Below, piece by piece: positions 1-10,453 of a DNA stretch of 64,000 nucleotides. The stretch's first letter is position 1; every line of letters begins with the position of its first letter. The stretch is from assembly GCA_023213395.1 (NCBI GenBank), contig CM041465.1:202995741-203059740 (forward strand), given 5' to 3'. The notes under the pieces were generated by a model, which saw nothing but the letters and a program-made list of their open reading frames with translations, was not told the DNA's origin and searched no databases. The translations under genes were made by a program, and so were the position numbers. This DNA is from Cycas panzhihuaensis (taxonomy: Eukaryota > Cycadophyta).

Positions 1-1153
1 TAGATCTACTTTTTAGCAATTTATTATTAGCAAACTTCATCACCATCTATTCATTTTATTTTTTAGGATTTATTTTAATCATTATTTTAATTAGTAAAAG
101 TGACACTTTAGTATTTTTTAAATATTTCAACATAAAAGTACTTACTACTATTTCTATTATAACTTTTATGTTTTATATTAGAATTCAAATCCGTTAGTTT
201 TGTTGAGAAGCTTACTCACACCTCTTCAAACTGACACTATTATTTATAAGTTTTAAGGTGTTTTTATAGAATTTCAAATCCATCAAAGTTGAGGTACGTA
301 ATAGCCTCCAATTTATCATTATTGTATATTTACATATATTATTTATCAAATTGTTTTAACTAAACATATATTAAAAAGTTCTCTAAACTATATTTGATCA
401 TTTTTTATCATTCTATAATTTTTTTACTAGCACTTTTATAATATTTTGAGCCTCAGGCTCCTGTTGAACCTCAAAAGGATGACTATATCTTTTGTTCATT
501 AAATCTTGACTTGTAGGAATATGTTCTTAAAACAGTTAGTTTTATTGACTAGATATTTCTTTGATCTTCAAATTGGCATAATTTCACTTTATTCTGACAT
601 TGTTTAGTATAGCTTTGAAGCTACTAAACTTGAGCATTCAGTACATCCTTATAGGCTTATCTTTTAAACTTTTCTTTTAAGAAGTTCTTTATTTTATTTC
701 TTTATTCTATTTAAGGCTTTTCTTTTGACCTTTATGTAAGCTTCTTTTAAGTTGTTTTATTGTAAAAATTGATCATAAAGAAAGTGATAAGTCAATTGGA
801 CCTGTAACCTAAATGGATACAATTCACTTTTTTTAAGTTTCTTCTTCATTTTTCTAAAGTAAAAATATACATATATATGTTAGTTTTTAGCTTTATATAT
901 CTTCTTCAATGCAAAGGATTTCTTATATTTATTCATTTGAAAAATTAAAAGGTTAAGAAATTTTTTATTTTCATTATCAAAGTTTCAATTTAGACCTGTA
1001 TAATTAAGAGGATCTTAGTTATATTTAAATTTTGCTTATATATTCATTATATTTCAAATTTTATCTAAAATTGTATCTTATAAGTTTGTCATTTATTGAG
1101 TTCTTTGACTTGGTAAAGTCATATTCCTTTTACGTACTAACGTTTTTGGTAAA

Positions 1154-1860
1154 ATGACAATCAATCTTAATAAAGTATAATTTCCTATATTTGATGGCTA
1201 TAATTTTTCACAATGGCATAAAATAATATAAAATTATTTTATTACACATGATCTTTAGAAATACTTACAAGATGAATATGATGTTAATATTAAAGAAAAT
1301 ATTAAAAAAGACAATGAAGCCTTAGCTTTACTATTTTGCATTATAAATGATAAAATGTTTTCTAAAGTTTATAACATGACAGCCTTCAAAACTATATGGA
1401 ACATCCTACATTCCATTTATGGGGAATATACCCTCAATAAATTTAACATTGATATTGTTAAGCATGTAAGATAGGTTCTACATTAAGTGGATTGTAATGA
1501 CAAGGCTAAGGAAGATTTAAGTCAAATGTATGATCATCTTGTTGCACAAGAACCTTATCTTCCATTTGAGGGGAATAAATATGATGATATGATAGTCATT
1601 TATAACGCAAAGACTTCATAAGACAAAGTTCAAGTTCTAGTTGACAAAGTCAAAGTTGCAGCTATACCTCCACATTTGAATCAAGCTTCATTTACTTGTA
1701 AGTTTTTTGCACCACTCAATAGTAAATACATACACACTTCTAAAAGGATGAAGTAAGTTAATAAAGATCAAGCTAAGAGATAGATTCTCAAAAAAAAAAT
1801 CAAGTTCAAATTTCATAAATTTAAAGAGAAGATAAAGTTATTCATGATGACCATTAAGGG
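1154..1860 (+). pseudogene. Copia-type gag remnant of element I, copy 1
   Basis: Starting from an ATG at 1154, the frame reads through FDGYNFSQWHKII and then a region ending IVKHVR, in the style of the copia gag N-terminal (UBN2) domain. The C-terminal part contains EQVDCNDK-like and PPHLNQASFT-like words shared with copy 3. Stops break the frame in several places. The reading ends at the polypurine tract of element I. I see no zinc knuckle, protease or polymerase between gag and LTR, so the element is gag-only. The second copy is at 39859-40523. Confidence 0.7.
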
Positions 1861-1866
1861 GGAGAA

Positions 1867-2259
1867 TGTTGGGGTTAATGATCATCACTCCACTCCCACC
1901 TTTTAACCAGGAGTGCACACCTCACTCTCACCAATTTATACATGTAAGTACTCACATGTGAAGGTAAGTATAAGGTAAGGTTAAGTTGATTTGATTTAAT
2001 TTGAATTAAGTTTATTTGAGTTAAGTTATATTTTATTATCATTTAAATTTTAGGAGTTGAGGAGTTTTCCTCCTCTCGTAAACTATATATCTAGAGGGGT
2101 ATGCGACTCTGTTGTCTTTAGACACCGCCTACTTTTGGACATTTATAATGTTCTATCTCAAATAATTGATTGAATACAAAAGATTATGTATTTTATACAA
2201 TAATATATTGATTATGTGTTTATGTTCTACCATGTTCTCCATCGTTTTATTTTCCTATA
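1867..2259 (+). repeat. 3' LTR of element I, copy 1
   Basis: A 393-bp LTR starts TGTTGGGG and ends TTTCCTATA. A polypurine tract, ttaagggggagaa, lies directly before it at 1854-1866. It is followed by CCTAT (2260-2264), the same target-site word seen on both sides of the complete I copy at 36164-40953. The 5' part of this copy lies beyond the window edge. Confidence 0.88.
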
Positions 2260-2565
2260 CCTATTATATATAAATCAAATTTGATTTATATTTTTTAATC
2301 TTTATGTTTTATAAAGCTACTCCATTGATATTTGTTGATTGCCATATAGAATTACCTACTTTATAAAGTCATTTTTGATATTTTTTTCATGGTTTTGATT
2401 TATAATCTGTATGCCTTTATTATTGAAACTTAATATTGATTTCTTTTGGTATTATTTCATATTAAAGGTTATCAAGATACCTTTGATAAAATATTCTCTA
2501 TCTCTTTTAATAGTTTATCAACATTTAATATTAAGGTATTTGAAGTGACTAGTTAAGAGATGGTT

Positions 2566-3568
2566 GCAGTTCTTTAGTCCAACCTTGGGATAGATTGGGT
2601 GGTACCTAGGACACTATTAAACTAATGGATGTTGTGTAAATCTCCCTTTAAGAGAAAGATGTTAGGACTGCTATGGAAACTAATTGTATCTATAATGGTC
2701 TAGAACATTTAGAAGGAATCTAATAGAAGAATTTTCCAAGGGAGGGAGATAGATGAACCTAAGCTTTATGAGATGATTTGCATGGCGATAGTAGAAGTGA
2801 TTAAACCCTTAAACAAGGAGATGGTCTTGAAGAGGGAGGAAGACATCATGGATAGTTGGGAGATTAGAAGACCTAAGATCACTAGGATAAAAAGAAGAAA
2901 GTATTCTTAGCAGGCACCTAGTGAGAATTGGATCAAAATAAATTTTGATGGAGTGTCAAAAGGCAACCTAGGTGAGGCTAATAAGGGAGGCCTATGTAGA
3001 AACCCAAATGGAACGGTAAGATGGGCCTTTGCAGAATATTATGGCCAATAGTCAAACCATAGTGCTGAAGTAAAGGCTATGCAGAAAGCTGTAGCTATAG
3101 CTGATGAGGATGATAGTGATAAGGTAACAATAGAAGGTGATTCTTTGAATATGATCAGGATCCTCAAGGGGGAGAGGGAGGCTGATTGGTATAATGTGGA
3201 CATGGTGAGGGATGTTCAAGATGTTTTAAGATCCAAATAGAGTACTCAGATATGGCATACATATAGAGAAGGTAATACAGTTACAGATTGGAATGCCAAT
3301 TGGGTAGTTCAAAATAAGAGAATGATGGTTTGGAAATGGAATTTCCCAAAGGAGCTTCTAAATCTGGTTAGAATATATGTGTTATCCCAAAGTTGGGAGA
3401 GCTATCTATCAGGCCTGTCAAGCGCTCTGTGTTAGTATGGGGGTTGAGTTATACTAGGCCATGGGCATGTCATAGCAATTCTGTTCTGCAGCTGAAAGGA
3501 TGTTGTTGTAAAAGGTTTGGGGACCTATCAAAATCCCTTCTAATTTTTTACCAAATCAAAAAATAAAA
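2566..3568 (+). mobile_element. 5'-truncated LINE fragment, copy 1
   Basis: This is the 3' kilobase of a plant L1-type LINE. It starts inside the C-terminal part of ORF2 and ends with an A-rich tail (caaaaaataaaaaa). The word aagagatggtt occurs on both sides, at 2555-2565 and 3569-3579, as a target-site duplication typical of target-primed reverse transcription. The translation carries a WKLIVSIMV-like zinc-binding-RT region followed by a plant RNase H domain. It holds the empty site, GGCAC at 2913-2917, where gypsy element G sits in the other copy. Confidence 0.86.
2924..3310 (+). pseudogene. LINE C-terminal RNase H domain, copy 1
   Basis: Starting near 2924 the frame reads NWIKINFDGVSKGN, then GLCRNPNGTVRWAFAEYYG, SNHSAEVKAMQKAV, TIEGDSLNMIRILKG and NTVTDWNANW. 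This is the RVT_3-type RNase H domain found at the end of plant LINE ORF2 proteins. All four catalytic acidic positions are there: D in NFDG, E in SAEVKA, D in EGDSLN, D in TVTDW. TAG stops interrupt it after YYGQ and after VLRSK, both plausible mutated Gln or Trp codons. The enzyme would have cut RNA in RNA:DNA hybrids during LINE integration; this copy is dead. Confidence 0.85.
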
Positions 3569-4642
3569 AAGAGATGGTTAAAGTTTAAATTTGATCCAAT
3601 ACTTACCAATTTTGAGTGATTAGACTGAAGGTTGCATGTTGATATATGAGGCTATGGGGTATTAGTGACTTTGAGGCATTTAAATATTCTTTGTATGCAA
3701 GCGCATAAGAGAGCATTGGTGGCAAGATGGGTGATATAAGATGAAGTTTGAGGCTTTACATTATTCTCTTACATGCAATCGTATGAGAATAAGGAAATTG
3801 TATGTTCTCTAGTATATAATTACATGAAAGAATAATTTAGGTAATGATGTAATATGAGGTGTCTGTTTGAGGCTAGTATATGTGTGTTGTACATGGGAGA
3901 GTACTTTTGCAATATGAGATGACATTAAGTTATGTTGATGTGAATGTATTTGGCATTCTATTAATGATTTGAGATGCATGATGGTGATTATTTAATAATA
4001 ATTTGAGTGCTTTCTTATATGTATTTGTATGAAAAAGTTATTATGACGGTGACATAGTGTGGTGATGAAGTGATAGTGTATGTGTTTGCATGAATGAGTT
4101 AGATGGCATATGGCAATTTAGTGCTCCTTGGAATATGATTTATATGAAGGAGCTTTATGGACATAATAAGGAAAATTTGAGGGCAAGAAAAACGGTGATT
4201 TGAGGCAATGAGGTGCTTACTGCATGTGAGGTTACTGGAATGTTTAATGCTGAGACTAGGAATGTTTGATGATGTGTTCTTTTAATTGACTAATGGATAA
4301 ATAAGGATGAGTTTGTTGAAGATACTTGAGTTGCAGGGAAGCAAGCTTTGTTGAGTGGTGTAGTGGCATGAGTTGTGTTGTGGGTAATTAAGTGAACTAT
4401 GGTGTGTCTTGGCAATTTAATGACAACCTACGGCATGTATGATCATTGTGAAAGTTATGAGGCATTGATTTGATGGTGAAGGAAGTGGTTTAGATTCTCA
4501 TTGACTATTTGGCAATATAGACAAGGTGATAATATGATGATAAAGTCAGTGATATAAGGGACATGAGAAATGAGAAATTTTGTTGAGATTAATTAATAAG
4601 CATTGGAAAAAGAGGATATTATTTAGAGGTGCATTTACAATC

Positions 4643-5395
4643 ATGGAAGAAAATGATGTCATCATGTATGTTTATGAAACAAATGAATATTACTTAAGGG
4701 ATTTATTTCTTTTAATACCTAAGTGTAATGAAGAAAACTATTACTTTTGGACGATAAAAATAAAATGTTTTTTCATGGCTAGAGGCTTATGGAAGCTTGT
4801 TATTGATCGATATGATATCCCTAAGGATCAAGAAGAAAAGGAAATGCTTGAGAAGAAAGACAAAAGGGCATTCATCATGATTCTTGTTGCATTAGAAAAG
4901 GTTGATCTTCCTTCTACATATCATTTTGTCATTCCTAAGATTCAACATGCAAGTACTACTAAGGAAGCTTGGGATTTTTTAAGGGATGTATTTGAACAAA
5001 CTCTTGAAGAGATATAGAAAATGATTGAAAAAATAAATAAGATCAATGATGGTTATGATACAGGTAAAATGAATGAAGAAAATATTATTAACACTGATGA
5101 AACGGTATGCCAAGATAAATAATGCTTGAATATTAATGAAACTACTACTGAACATATGATTAAATGCATTAATGAGACTACAACTACTATTAAAGATGTT
5201 TAGAGTGATGAATTGATTAAGGTTTATTTAGATGACACTATTATTTCAAGGGAAATTAGATATGACTATGATGGTCCTATAAAGGATGAGTCTTATATTG
5301 ATGATGTTCCTACTTTAAGTATTTTAAATAGTATACAAGCCGATTTTGCTCGAAAGTTTATTGTTATACATAGTGATCAATAATTTATATAAGAT
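4643..5395 (+). pseudogene. Gag-like ORF of element O, copy 1
   Basis: From the ATG at 4643 the protein reads MEENDVIMYVYETNEYYLR, then ENYYFWTIKIKCFFMARGLW and TTKEAWDFLRDVFEQ. The last phrase is the usual signature of copia gag (Retrotran_gag_2/UBN2). An open reading of 145 codons ends at 5017 with a TAG. Beyond it the same frame continues as an acidic, Thr-rich tail with repeated ETTT words and a YLDDTII phrase, broken by a few stops. There is no zinc knuckle and no pol. The product would be a structural particle protein. Copy 3 is at 55487-56197. Confidence 0.75.
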
Positions 5396-5682
5396 AATGA
5401 TGACAGGCAAATTATATTTAAAGATGGTTACCTATAAGATCTACATCAAAATTAGACTAGACTAGCCACAATAAAGAATCAAGATTTACACTTGCTAGAG
5501 TTGGTACAACAGTGTCATCATTACAAGATGGAAGACAAAAATTAAGTTGAAGACATCATTCTACAGCAATGACATCACTACAAGATTAAAGACAAGGATC
5601 AAGTTGAAGACATCATCTCCAAGACATTTCCAAGCATAAGGCATTGCAAATACAAATGACCCAAATGTGCATTAAGGGGGAG

Positions 5683-5908
5683 TGTTAAAATATTAGTAAT
5701 GTATATGGATCTTATCCCATATGCATGTGGGTCCCACTCTCACTATCAGGACATGTATTATAAATACACAACATAGTGTATCATATGATTATCAATTGTA
5801 AGGTTATTTTGTTAATACAATTTGAGGTACCTTAAGGGTACCATTTGATCTTGAGGTATTTATATTCTACTTTGTGAATATTATCTTGCGCAGGTTTACT
5901 TTCTAACA
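5683..5908 (+). repeat. 3' LTR of element O, copy 1
   Basis: A 226-bp LTR begins TGTTAAAATATTAG and ends CTTTCTAACA, the same length as both O LTRs in copy 3. A TATA-like ATTATAAATACACAAC lies inside it. The next five bases, CTTCA, correspond to the O target-site duplication. Sequence downstream is the interrupted end of element A. Confidence 0.88.
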
Positions 5909-5913
5909 CTTCA

Positions 5914-6188
5914 TTAGATTACTTGTTCAATCATGTAGGATGGTGTGCTCCAAAGGTGGAGCTAACTTGGTGTTGATTGTACCATATACATAAAGGAACA
6001 TCTTAGTTAATCAATGGTCATAGTAATCGATTATCCATGTGGTCTAATGAATAGAGTTTATTTCATATAGACATTAAGAGTAGATTATATCATTACAGTA
6101 GCTTATGCTCTAATATTCATTTAAAGATATAGTTTTATACTTTTTATATAATATTTCACTTTATGTAATTGTCTATTATGAGGGGGAA
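5914..6188 (+). mobile_element. 3' end of element A internal region, copy 1
   Basis: This non-coding stretch resumes A beyond the O insertion. It is homologous to 22772-23079 and 56758-57029, and in 22772-23079 the O site is empty. It ends with the polypurine tract gagggggaa at 6180-6188. No ORF is recognised. Confidence 0.8.
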
Positions 6189-6204
6189 TATTAGGTGTAA
6201 TACC

Positions 6205-6239
<35 letters not shown>

Positions 6240-6593
6240 ATTAATACTCTCTCTATGATTATTTATATTTTATATTATAGGTCTCACTAAGTTGTGTGCC
6301 ATATAAAAATATGTGCCAACCCATAACAAGTTGACTATTAAGGGTTCTCACACACATGGTAAACTATATTATAAGTATGTATATCATCTTCATTTTAATT
6401 TGAAGTTTGGTCATTCTTCCATTTCATTATATTAACATATATATGCTTCATCATTCTTGTACCTTATTATTTATTCATTCACTTACCCATTTCATCTATT
6501 ATTATCATAATTAATTTATATTTCCATTAATTTATTAGACCTATAATTTATTTTTTAACAAGTGGTATCATAGTTCCATCCTATTTTCTAACA
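6189..6593 (+). repeat. 3' LTR of element A, copy 1
   Basis: The 405-bp LTR starts TATTAGGTGTAATACC (the terminal TG has become TA) and ends CTATTTTCTAACA. It includes a (TA)n run near 6210-6236 that the two 5' A LTRs lack. CTTCA follows at 6594-6598, and the next bases re-enter the gag of element D. The last 70 bp contain tandem primer-binding-site-like words, see the A LTRs at 15245 and 32473. Confidence 0.88.
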
Positions 6594-6598
6594 CTTCA

Positions 6599-7330
6599 AA
6601 GGAAGCACAAGATATTTTGAAACATAAGTTTGATCCAAGCCTGAAAAGAAGGTATATGTATTTTCAAGTATATATTCAAGTAGATTTACAAACACAAAAT
6701 TCTCAAGCAAATACAAAAGTTCATGAAAAAAAGATATGCCAAAATCTAATGTCCAAGAAGAAAAGATATATCAAGAAAATAAGAGCATGGTTGAAAATAT
6801 TATTGATGAATATACTATTAAACGTAAAGAAACTACTATTAAATACATTACTAAATCTCATAAGACTACTACTATTGAGTATGTTAAGTGTGTTGAACCT
6901 ATTGCTATTATTAAATGTAAAATATCTACTAATAGTTGTGATCAAGCAATATAAGATGCCAATTTTTCTTTACTAATTTTTATAAATGTTCTTATTACTT
7001 CAAAGGAGATTGTATTTGAAGTAGAAAATGAATCAAATTTATTTATATATGTTAATATTATTGATGATTCAAATTTAAGTGAAGTTCCTATGTCAAGTGT
7101 TGATTCAAATTTGAGTATATCAGCTTTAAAAGATAATTCTAATTATTCAAATAATGATAGGGATTTACAAGTTGATGAAGATAAACAAACTGAAATTGAG
7201 CTTAATCCTAGAGATATTCTTGATCTAAATTTTTATAAAAGAATGATAAGATCTCAAGTGATTTAAAATGATGAACCTGAAGCAAAAGTTTATGAATTAG
7301 TTAATTTAAGAGAGAGATTACAAGATCTAC
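6599..7330 (+). pseudogene. 3' half of element D gag, copy 1
   Basis: Directly after the A insertion the D gag frame resumes as KEAQDILKHKFDPSLKRRY, which completes the TSKEA.DIL signature started at 15244 in the intact-left copy. It continues as a Lys/Glu/Thr-rich tail with ETT repeats (ENIIDEYT, TTIEYVK) and then an acidic region reading DLNFYKRMIRSQVI. Stops break it several times. Open runs in other frames over the ATT/ACT-rich repeats are low-complexity shadows. It belongs to a gag-only element. Confidence 0.68.
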
Positions 7331-7591
7331 ATTAAAATTAGAATGAACTTACAAAGATTTAGTATGATAATTAAAATATTATCTAGATAATGAAAAACTT
7401 AGTTTTACAAAGAATAATAAAACATATTAAGATCAATCTTCATTGCTACATTTAATAGTTCATACAATAGAGACAAGTTGAAGATCAAATTAAAAACCAA
7501 GTTTTAAATATCATTTTTAAGACATTTCTGAAGATCAAGTATTGTAAATTCAAAGTAGCATCTATGTTTTTAAATATGTATTATATAGGAG

Positions 7592-7867
7592 TGTTAGAAG
7601 AGCTTGGTTCATAATTCACAAGGTAAAGTTATAATACCTATTTATATAATTAATTTTATTATGATTGATATTTTGTGGTGGGTCCCATATGTAGTCAAGT
7701 TATGTATTATAAATATGCACTCAATGTATTATATTGACATATTAATATAACATTGTTGTTATGGTGATAATCTAAGTTAGGATACCTTAAGGGTACTATT
7801 GTAATCCAAATGTTTGTTGTTTCTTTTAATTTGTGTATTATTATTTTCTATCAACTTCATTTTCATA
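7592..7867 (+). repeat. 3' LTR of element D, copy 1
   Basis: The LTR starts TGTTAGAAGAGCTTGG after the purine-rich ttatataggag. It contains TATTATAAATATGCAC (TATA-like) and the phrase GATACCTTAAGGGTAC, also found in the O LTR. It matches the D 5' LTR at 12924-13204 and the copy at 58448-58723. The right end is taken as ...TTTTCATA; the expected terminal CA is mutated, so the end is good to a few bases. Confidence 0.82.
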
Positions 7868-8720
7868 TTCTATGTATGATAAGAGATATAGAAATATATT
7901 TATTTACATTACCTTATTATAGCTTACTTGACTTGGCTAGGCAATGCTCCTTATTTCCAGAGTTAATTTGTTTAGTTTACTTTGATGATAAAATTTTATT
8001 GGTTTTTAAAAAAAATGTTCAAAGTGTGCTTAGATGGAAACAATACACATATATATCTTGTAAGTAAGAAACGATAGAAAATAGATTTACAAGCCACTCT
8101 TGTATAACATATTAGCCTAACAACTAGTGTTGTTATTCTCATATGTAAGAGGCAAGGCATATTATTATTCTTGTATAATATACTAACCTAATAACTAGTG
8201 TTGTTTTAATATTTTATTTTATATGGTGATGAACCACGTATAAAAAATACTTCCTATAGAACTAGCGATTGCAAAGGTTGGTTATCCATGTATTTCAATA
8301 GATGGTTATTGTATTATATAAACATCAATAATAATTTTGGTTTATGAGATTTTTAAGATGAAAGTATTAATTTTTTCATCATTATAAGTAAAGATATAAA
8401 GTTATTGAGAAGAGACCTCATATATAATGGCAAGTTAAGAGTCATGAATTATTATTTATTAGTTGATTAATGATGGTTTACAAGTGGTTAATCACATTTA
8501 GTTACATGGTTGGTTTTATATATTTGATATAGGTTAATTACAGATTATAAGATTTACTTGATAAGTTACAAGTCATATAGCTTAATATAGATTTGGATAT
8601 ATGTTTGCATGTTCTAGCATGAAAACAAAGCATAAAGACAAAACATGAACACATAAAAATATAACACCAAGGTTGAAGTTAGATATTGAATATTTGAAGA
8701 CATTAAACATTAAATGGGAG
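7868..8720 (+). other. Non-coding tail of element C, copy 1
   Basis: This stretch is homologous to 31545-32153 and 58724-59575 and always leads into a C LTR. It contains two imperfect repeats of aactagtgttgtt about 70 bp apart (near 8119 and 8190). It ends with the polypurine-like aaatgggag (8712-8720). No protein is recognised; an open run near 7810-8067 does not resemble anything known. Confidence 0.7.
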
Positions 8721-9192
8721 TGTTAGAATATATCATATTTTCACATATCTAATGTTTAATATAATATAGTGGTCCCATATTTATGCACCACAAAAGCATT
8801 ATTATACATGCCAAAGGAATAAATATTTATGTATATTTCTACTGGAAAACAAAAAGGTACTAAGATGCAATAGGCTAATTATGAAGTGATTATATCTATA
8901 AATATGTATACACATTACTTGAGGATTTTGAAAAGGATCAAACAAGGAGTATAAATTCATTTAGAATTTTAGGAAAGAGGAGCTCCTGATTCTAAAACTT
9001 ATCTTATGATTTCTCCTTTCTAGGTTTTTCATGTATAAATTTGTTGTCTCTTCTGATGATATATTCTTATACTTTATAACACTTAATATTGTTTGATATG
9101 TTGACCTTATCTTATATTTTTGTACATATTTCTCACGATTCATCATTATACTTTATTATTATATTTTTCCTATATTTGAGTATATTCTAACA
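8721..9192 (+). repeat. LTR of element C, copy 1
   Basis: The 472-bp LTR starts TGTTAGAATATATC and ends TATTCTAACA. A polypurine tract lies to its left, and TGGTATTAGAGA, a tRNA-Met-type primer binding site, starts right after it at 9193. An LTR with internal-region signals on both sides suggests a tandem C array or recombined elements. The copy in the second block is at 59576-60047. Confidence 0.85.
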
Positions 9193-9991
9193 TGGTATTA
9201 GAGAATAAAAATTCCTAATGTAATTCTCTTTATTTTACTTTGTTTTTGTATTAAAAATTACTTTTAAAAAAATAAAATCCCTCAAATCCACCACTACTTA
9301 ACATTGATAATAAAAAAAATTAAATATAATTAAAATTTTTAAAAATCTTTAGAAAAACATTATATTGCAAAACCCTAAAGATTTTCCATTATTTTCCTTT
9401 TTATTTATTCTTGTGTAGGTTTATAGAGTGATGTATATTTTTTACAAGACAACATTCAATAGAGATGAGCAAATGACCATACATGATAAGCACAAAACCT
9501 AAGGCTACTAGGTCCTTGTTAATCAGTGATAGTGGCTCATGGATTTATTGTAGAGAATTTGCCTACCTAAATCTAATATATTTATGTTATTGACTATTTA
9601 ATGATTATAGTCATATAAGCATGTATCTCGACCTTATATAGACAAATGCATAATGATATCACCTAGGTGTTTATTCTAGATGGTGCATTTAAAGAATCCA
9701 GAGGCATAAACGATGCATAAACTAAGTGGGAAATAGTAGTCCTTAATTCCTCTCATTGAATACAATTAAAGACTTCCATAATTACATTCAATAACCTAGC
9801 CTCAAATTCCTTGAAACACTTCCACATGTAGTTTTAAATATAAATGAAACATAGAAAATATTGGTCCTCTAAATTATTATAATATACTCAACTTATGCAA
9901 TCAATGTTCCCACCCCTTGTAACTACAAACTGAATGAATACATAAGACAACACTCTATAAATGTCATTCTATTATGATTTCTCTAATAATT
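9193..9991 (+). other. Internal-like stretch between two C LTRs
   Basis: The first 13 bases are a primer-binding-site motif. The first 95 bp match 60048-60134; after that the two duplicated blocks part. The rest is AT-rich with no coding signature and no second polypurine tract before 9992. Confidence 0.6.
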
Positions 9992-10453
9992 TGTTAGAAT
10001 ATGTTATATTTTCATATATTTAATATTTAATGTAATATAGTGGTTCCATATTTATCCACCACAAAAGCATTGTTACATGTGACAAAAGTGCAATTATTCA
10101 TGTATATTCCTATTGGAAGATAAAAAGGCTCTAAAATGTAATAGATTAATCACGAGGTGATTATATCTATAAATATATATGCACACTACTTAAGAAATTA
10201 AGAAATGATTAAGCAAAAAGTGTGAATTCATTTAAAATTTTAATAAAGAGGAGCTCCTAACTCTAAACCTTCTCTTGTGGTTTTTCCCTTTTGTGTTTTC
10301 CATATATAAATTTGTTGTCTTTTGTAGCAATACATGCCTATACTTGATATTACTTTATATATTGATCTTATCTTATATTTGTATACATAATTCTCATGGT
10401 TTATCATTACATTTCATTATCATGTTTCTGATATATTTGAATATATTCTAACA
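9992..10453 (+). repeat. 5' LTR of element C (central copy)
   Basis: The 462-bp LTR starts TGTTAGAATATGTTATA and ends TATTCTAACA. It is followed at 10454 by TGGCATCAGATA, a primer binding site matching the tRNA-Met 3' end with small changes. It matches 8721-9192, 32154-32472 and 59576-60047. I take it as the 5' LTR of the C element that ends at 32472. Confidence 0.85.

Larger units (their letters stand above)
2260..5908 (+). mobile_element. Element O, copy 1 (3' part), gag-only copia-like element
   Basis: This is the part of O downstream of the I insertion site. It holds a short unique stretch (2260-2554), a LINE fragment (2555-3579), about 1 kb of G/T-rich DNA with no recognisable coding (3580-4640), the gag-like ORF (4643-5395), about 290 bp of broken acidic tail, a polypurine tract (attaaggggg, 5671-5680) and the 3' LTR. 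Neither RT nor integrase is present, so it could only move with enzymes from another element. Confidence 0.82.
1..9288 (+). repeat. Duplicated nested block, copy 1 (left end outside window)
   Basis: This stretch matches about 38758-60134 in the same order and orientation, apart from the gypsy element G, which is missing here. Shared landmarks are the end of I, the O remainder with LINE, the A 3' LTR, the D tail and LTR, the C tail and a C LTR. Similarity stops just after the shared word aaaatccctcaaa near 9288 and 60134. The copies differ at perhaps one base in ten to twenty by eye, mostly transitions. I did not compute identity. Confidence 0.9.

Noticed and set aside
6617-6976. Leu/Lys-rich 119-codon run and its antisense partners (also 23502-23862 and 57559-57850)
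   Set aside because: They are other frames of the repetitive ATT/ACT-rich tail of the D gag; the Glu/Thr-rich frame has the family signature.
7810-8067. VYFDDKILLVF, which resembles an RT active site
   Set aside because: No other RT motif lies near it, and it overlaps the D LTR and C tail. Chance similarity.
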